From NCBI GenBank assembly GCA_964548165.1, contig CAZJQD010000012.1, positions 10,744-74,743 of the forward strand: DNA of 64,000 nt, in the 5' to 3' direction. The notes below the pieces were generated by a model. That model did no database searches, was not told the origin of the DNA, and was given only the letters and a program-made list of their open reading frames with translations. This DNA comes from CAZJQD01 sp964548165 [NCBI: uncultured bacterium] (GTDB lineage Bacteria > UBA8481). The position numbers and the translations under genes are program-made. Shown here piece after piece: positions 62,045 through 64,000 of the stretch (position 1 is its first letter; each line of letters starts with the position of its first letter).

Positions 62045-62734
62045 ATGAGCGCGATGAAGACGTATGAGAGTGAAACCCTGAGGCTGATCGGCGAGCGCCA
62101 TTCCAAGCGCGCCTACTTGGACAAGCCGGTGCCCCGGGACCTGGTGAACGGCGTGCTCGACGCCGCCGCCAGCGCGGCGTCCTCGAAGAACTCCCAGCCG
62201 TGGGGCCTGCATGCGCTCGATGGCGAGGCCCGCGACGAGCTCTCTCGCCGGATCTGCGAGAAGTTTGACCGCGAGGAGATCGAGAGCCCGGAGTATCGCT
62301 ACTCGCCGGAACCGTCGCCGGAGTGGTATGACCGGAACGCGAAGGAGCTGGGGTATGCGCTCTTTGCCCTGAAGGGCATCGATCGCCGCGACTTCGCCGC
62401 CCGCAGGGAACACGATCGGCAGAACTTCCTCTTCTTCGGCGCGCCGCTCGTTCTCCTCTTTAACCTCCCGCGTGAAGCCGAGCGGGGGACGTTCCTGGAT
62501 CTCGGGCTCTTCCTGCAGAACGTGATCCTGGGCTTGGAGTCCGTGGGATTGGGGAGCTGTCCTCAGGCCAGCCTGACACGATACTCGGCGACGATCCGCG
62601 CGTTCACCGGGCTCGCGCCCGAGCGCATCCTGGTCTGCGGACTCGCGGTCGGTTGGCCCGATCCCGAGGCCAAGGTGAATACGTTCACCCCCGGTCGTCT
62701 TCCTGCCAGCTCCTTCACGCAATGGATGCCCTGA
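62045..62734 (+). CDS. Nitroreductase family FMN protein
   Basis: 229 residues from the ATG at 62045 (an ATG at 62054 is also possible). ERHSKRAYLDKPVPRDLV and ASAASSKNSQPWGLHAL bind FMN at the start, and LFLQNVILGLESVGLGSCPQ with LVCGLAVGWPDPEAKVNTFTPGRLP at the end are family signatures. It reduces nitro or quinone compounds with NAD(P)H. Its end overlaps the ABC ATPase start by 13 bases. Confidence 0.9.
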   Translation: MSAMKTYESETLRLIGERHSKRAYLDKPVPRDLVNGVLDAAASAASSKNSQPWGLHALDGEARDELSRRICEKFDREEIESPEYRYSPEPSPEWYDRNAKELGYALFALKGIDRRDFAARREHDRQNFLFFGAPLVLLFNLPREAERGTFLDLGLFLQNVILGLESVGLGSCPQASLTRYSATIRAFTGLAPERILVCGLAVGWPDPEAKVNTFTPGRLPASSFTQWMP

Positions 62735-63693
62735 CGCTTTTGGACGCCGCGCTGTCGGACGCCGATCCGCTGATGAAGGCAGAGGGGTGCGTGAAGCGTT
62801 ACGGCACGCTGACCGCGCTCGACGGCGTCTCGTTCTCGGTGCGCGAGGGCGAGGTGGTCACGCTCCTGGGACCGAACGGCTCGGGCAAGACGACGCTGAT
62901 GCGCGCGGTGGGCGCGACGTTGCGGCTGGACGCCGGAACGATCTGGATCGGCGGCTTATCGGTGGCCGACGAGCCTCGCGCGGTCAAGGCCATGCTCGGC
63001 GTCGTGCACCAGGAGGACACGCTCGATCCCGACCTGGGAGTGCGCGAGAATCTTCTCGTGTACGCCCGCTATCACGGGTTGCCCCGCGCCGCGGCCTGGT
63101 CGCGAAGCGGTGAACTCCTGGAGCGCTTCGGGCTCGCGTCGCGCGCCGCGGATCCGATCGCGACGCTCTCGGGCGGCATGCGTCGGCGACTGATGCTGGC
63201 CCGGGCCTTCTTCAAGGCCCGGCTCCTGGTGCTCGACGAACCCACGACCGGCCTCGATCCCGAGGCGCGCCTGACGCTCTGGGCCGACATCCGCTCGCTC
63301 CTCGCGGACGGCGTCGGCGTCGTCCTGACCACGCACGACATGGAGGAGGCCGAGCGGCTCTCGGATCGTGTGCTCCTCATGGATCGCGGCCGCGTGCGGG
63401 CGACGGGATCGCCGTCAGAGCTGATCGCCGCGGAGACGGCAGGCGTCGTGCACGAGATTCGCCTGCCGGTCGCGCGGCTCGGCGAGGCGGCGGCGATCGA
63501 GGACGCTCTCCGCAAGCGCATCGACGACGCGCGCGTTCGGCGGCACGGCGGGTTTCTCTTCGTGGAACTGGCGAGCGCGCGGGAGAACGCGCTTCGTGCC
63601 TGGGCGCTCGACGAGAAGCTGCCGCTGACGGAGCGACCGGCCAATCTTGGCGACGTCTACCTGGCGGCGACCGGAAGGGGGCTCGAGGCGTGA
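62722..63693 (+). CDS. ABC-2 type exporter ATP-binding protein (NodI-like)
   Basis: 323 residues from the ATG at 62722. A later Met at 62773 also fits but has no ribosome site. Walker A LLGPNGSGKTT (about 52-62), signature LSGGMRRRL, Walker B LLVLDEPTTGLDPEARLT and switch His in TTHDMEE. A C-terminal about 90-residue domain follows, as in NodI/NatA-type ATPases. It powers export by the permease encoded next (overlap GTGA). Confidence 0.93.
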   Translation: MDALTLLDAALSDADPLMKAEGCVKRYGTLTALDGVSFSVREGEVVTLLGPNGSGKTTLMRAVGATLRLDAGTIWIGGLSVADEPRAVKAMLGVVHQEDTLDPDLGVRENLLVYARYHGLPRAAAWSRSGELLERFGLASRAADPIATLSGGMRRRLMLARAFFKARLLVLDEPTTGLDPEARLTLWADIRSLLADGVGVVLTTHDMEEAERLSDRVLLMDRGRVRATGSPSELIAAETAGVVHEIRLPVARLGEAAAIEDALRKRIDDARVRRHGGFLFVELASARENALRAWALDEKLPLTERPANLGDVYLAATGRGLEA

Positions 63694-64000
63694 TCGGGAT
63701 TCGAGGAGTCCTGGCCGTCTGCGAGCGGAACCTCCGCGTCCTCCGCCGCATGCTCTGGTCCGCGATCCTCGGGCACGTGGGCGAGCCGTTCTTCTACCTC
63801 CTCGTCTTCGGCTACGGCTTCGGCAAGGCGATGGGCGCCGTGGACGGCGAGCCGTTCGTCGCCTGGCTCTATCCCGGGATCGCCGTGATGTCGGCGGCGA
63901 CGTCGGCGACGCTGGAGTGCACCTACTCGGCCTTCACGCGGATGGATCGACAGAAGACCTACCTCGCGATCGCGGCGACGCCGGTCTCGATCGAGGAGGT
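63690..64000 (+). CDS. ABC-2 type exporter permease (NodJ-like), cut by the window end
   Basis: The GTG at 63690 overlaps the ATPase stop (GTGA). The first 103 residues include an initial cytoplasmic stretch NLRVLRRMLWSAILGHVGEP, then FFYLLVFGYGFGKAMG and LYPGIAVMSAATSATLECTYSAFTRMDRQKT, which match NodJ/ABC-2 permeases. The stop is outside the window. Confidence 0.85.
   Translation, partial: MIGIRGVLAVCERNLRVLRRMLWSAILGHVGEPFFYLLVFGYGFGKAMGAVDGEPFVAWLYPGIAVMSAATSATLECTYSAFTRMDRQKTYLAIAATPVSIEE

Noticed and set aside
1-64000. tRNA, rRNA, transposase, integrase, toxin-antitoxin or phage genes
   Set aside because: None recognised in reading the intergenic spacers and protein translations; the repeats found have no linked recombinase.

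Overview
The window is a gene-dense, high-GC stretch (by eye clearly above 60%) from an uncultured-type, double-membraned, respiring bacterium. The Gram-negative reading rests on a GspN-like protein, lipoboxes, periplasmic c-type cytochromes, type IV pilus genes and a periplasmic binding protein. The first protein ends in a FlgD-like C-terminal domain around an NPFVPN motif, an architecture I associate with lineages such as Elusimicrobia, Riflebacteria and the FCB group. I cannot place the organism from this window. No rRNA, tRNA, transposase, phage gene or CRISPR array was recognised.

Layout. 1-1945: end of a large secreted protein. 2166-4894 (minus): Kef-type cation antiporter with two small membrane proteins. 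4926-7265 (minus): PcrA/UvrD helicase. 7390-16955 (minus): type IV pilus/type II secretion-like operon in the order pilB, pilC, three prepilin-like genes, a 1111-residue exported protein, then a AAA ATPase after a structured spacer. 17111-18541: dihydropyrimidinase. 18618-27051: a cbb3 oxidase locus with divergent ccoI and a tightly overlapped ccoS - ccoNO (fused) - ccoQ - ccoP (one haem) - ccoG - small membrane protein - SafE-like protein. 27192-30255: a 919-residue GYF-like/coiled-coil protein and a zinc-ribbon membrane protein. 30489-32670 (minus): a small Flp-like pilin operon. 32820-38791: a class III nucleotide cyclase, a DUF4126 protein, an ADP-ribosylglycohydrolase and a class I adenylate cyclase. 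38860-42775: GspN-like protein and three glycosyltransferases. 42912-47903: DUF4349 lipoprotein, a secreted repeat propeller, and an Lrp regulator with an aminotransferase. 48181-50390 (minus): carbamate kinase and a DUF1015 protein. 50564-53436: ArsR - permease - two thioredoxin-like proteins - CcdA. 53539-60162 (minus): TrpB2, two GGDEF proteins, SRAP protein, cupin and a sugar-binding lipoprotein. 60297-64000: LplT-like transporter, nitroreductase and the start of an ABC-2 exporter.

How the genes fit together. The cbb3 locus carries its copper loader (CcoI), iron-sulfur protein (CcoG) and assembly factors, and points to microaerobic respiration. Two separate pilin systems are present: a type IV/II operon with its own motor, and a Flp-like pilin operon with none nearby. 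Signalling is dense: two adenylate cyclases of unrelated folds and two GGDEF proteins, one of which looks catalytically degenerate. An Lrp-aminotransferase pair, carbamate kinase/DUF1015 and dihydropyrimidinase suggest amino-acid and pyrimidine-ring catabolism.

The non-coding signals are the least explained part. A roughly 103-107 nt structured element occurs twice, with 51 identical bases. An ACCACGGAGACC-type inverted-repeat family sits at three convergent gene ends. A 137-bp AT-rich inverted repeat supplies the start codon of pcrA. Short in-frame tandem duplications occur in three membrane proteins.
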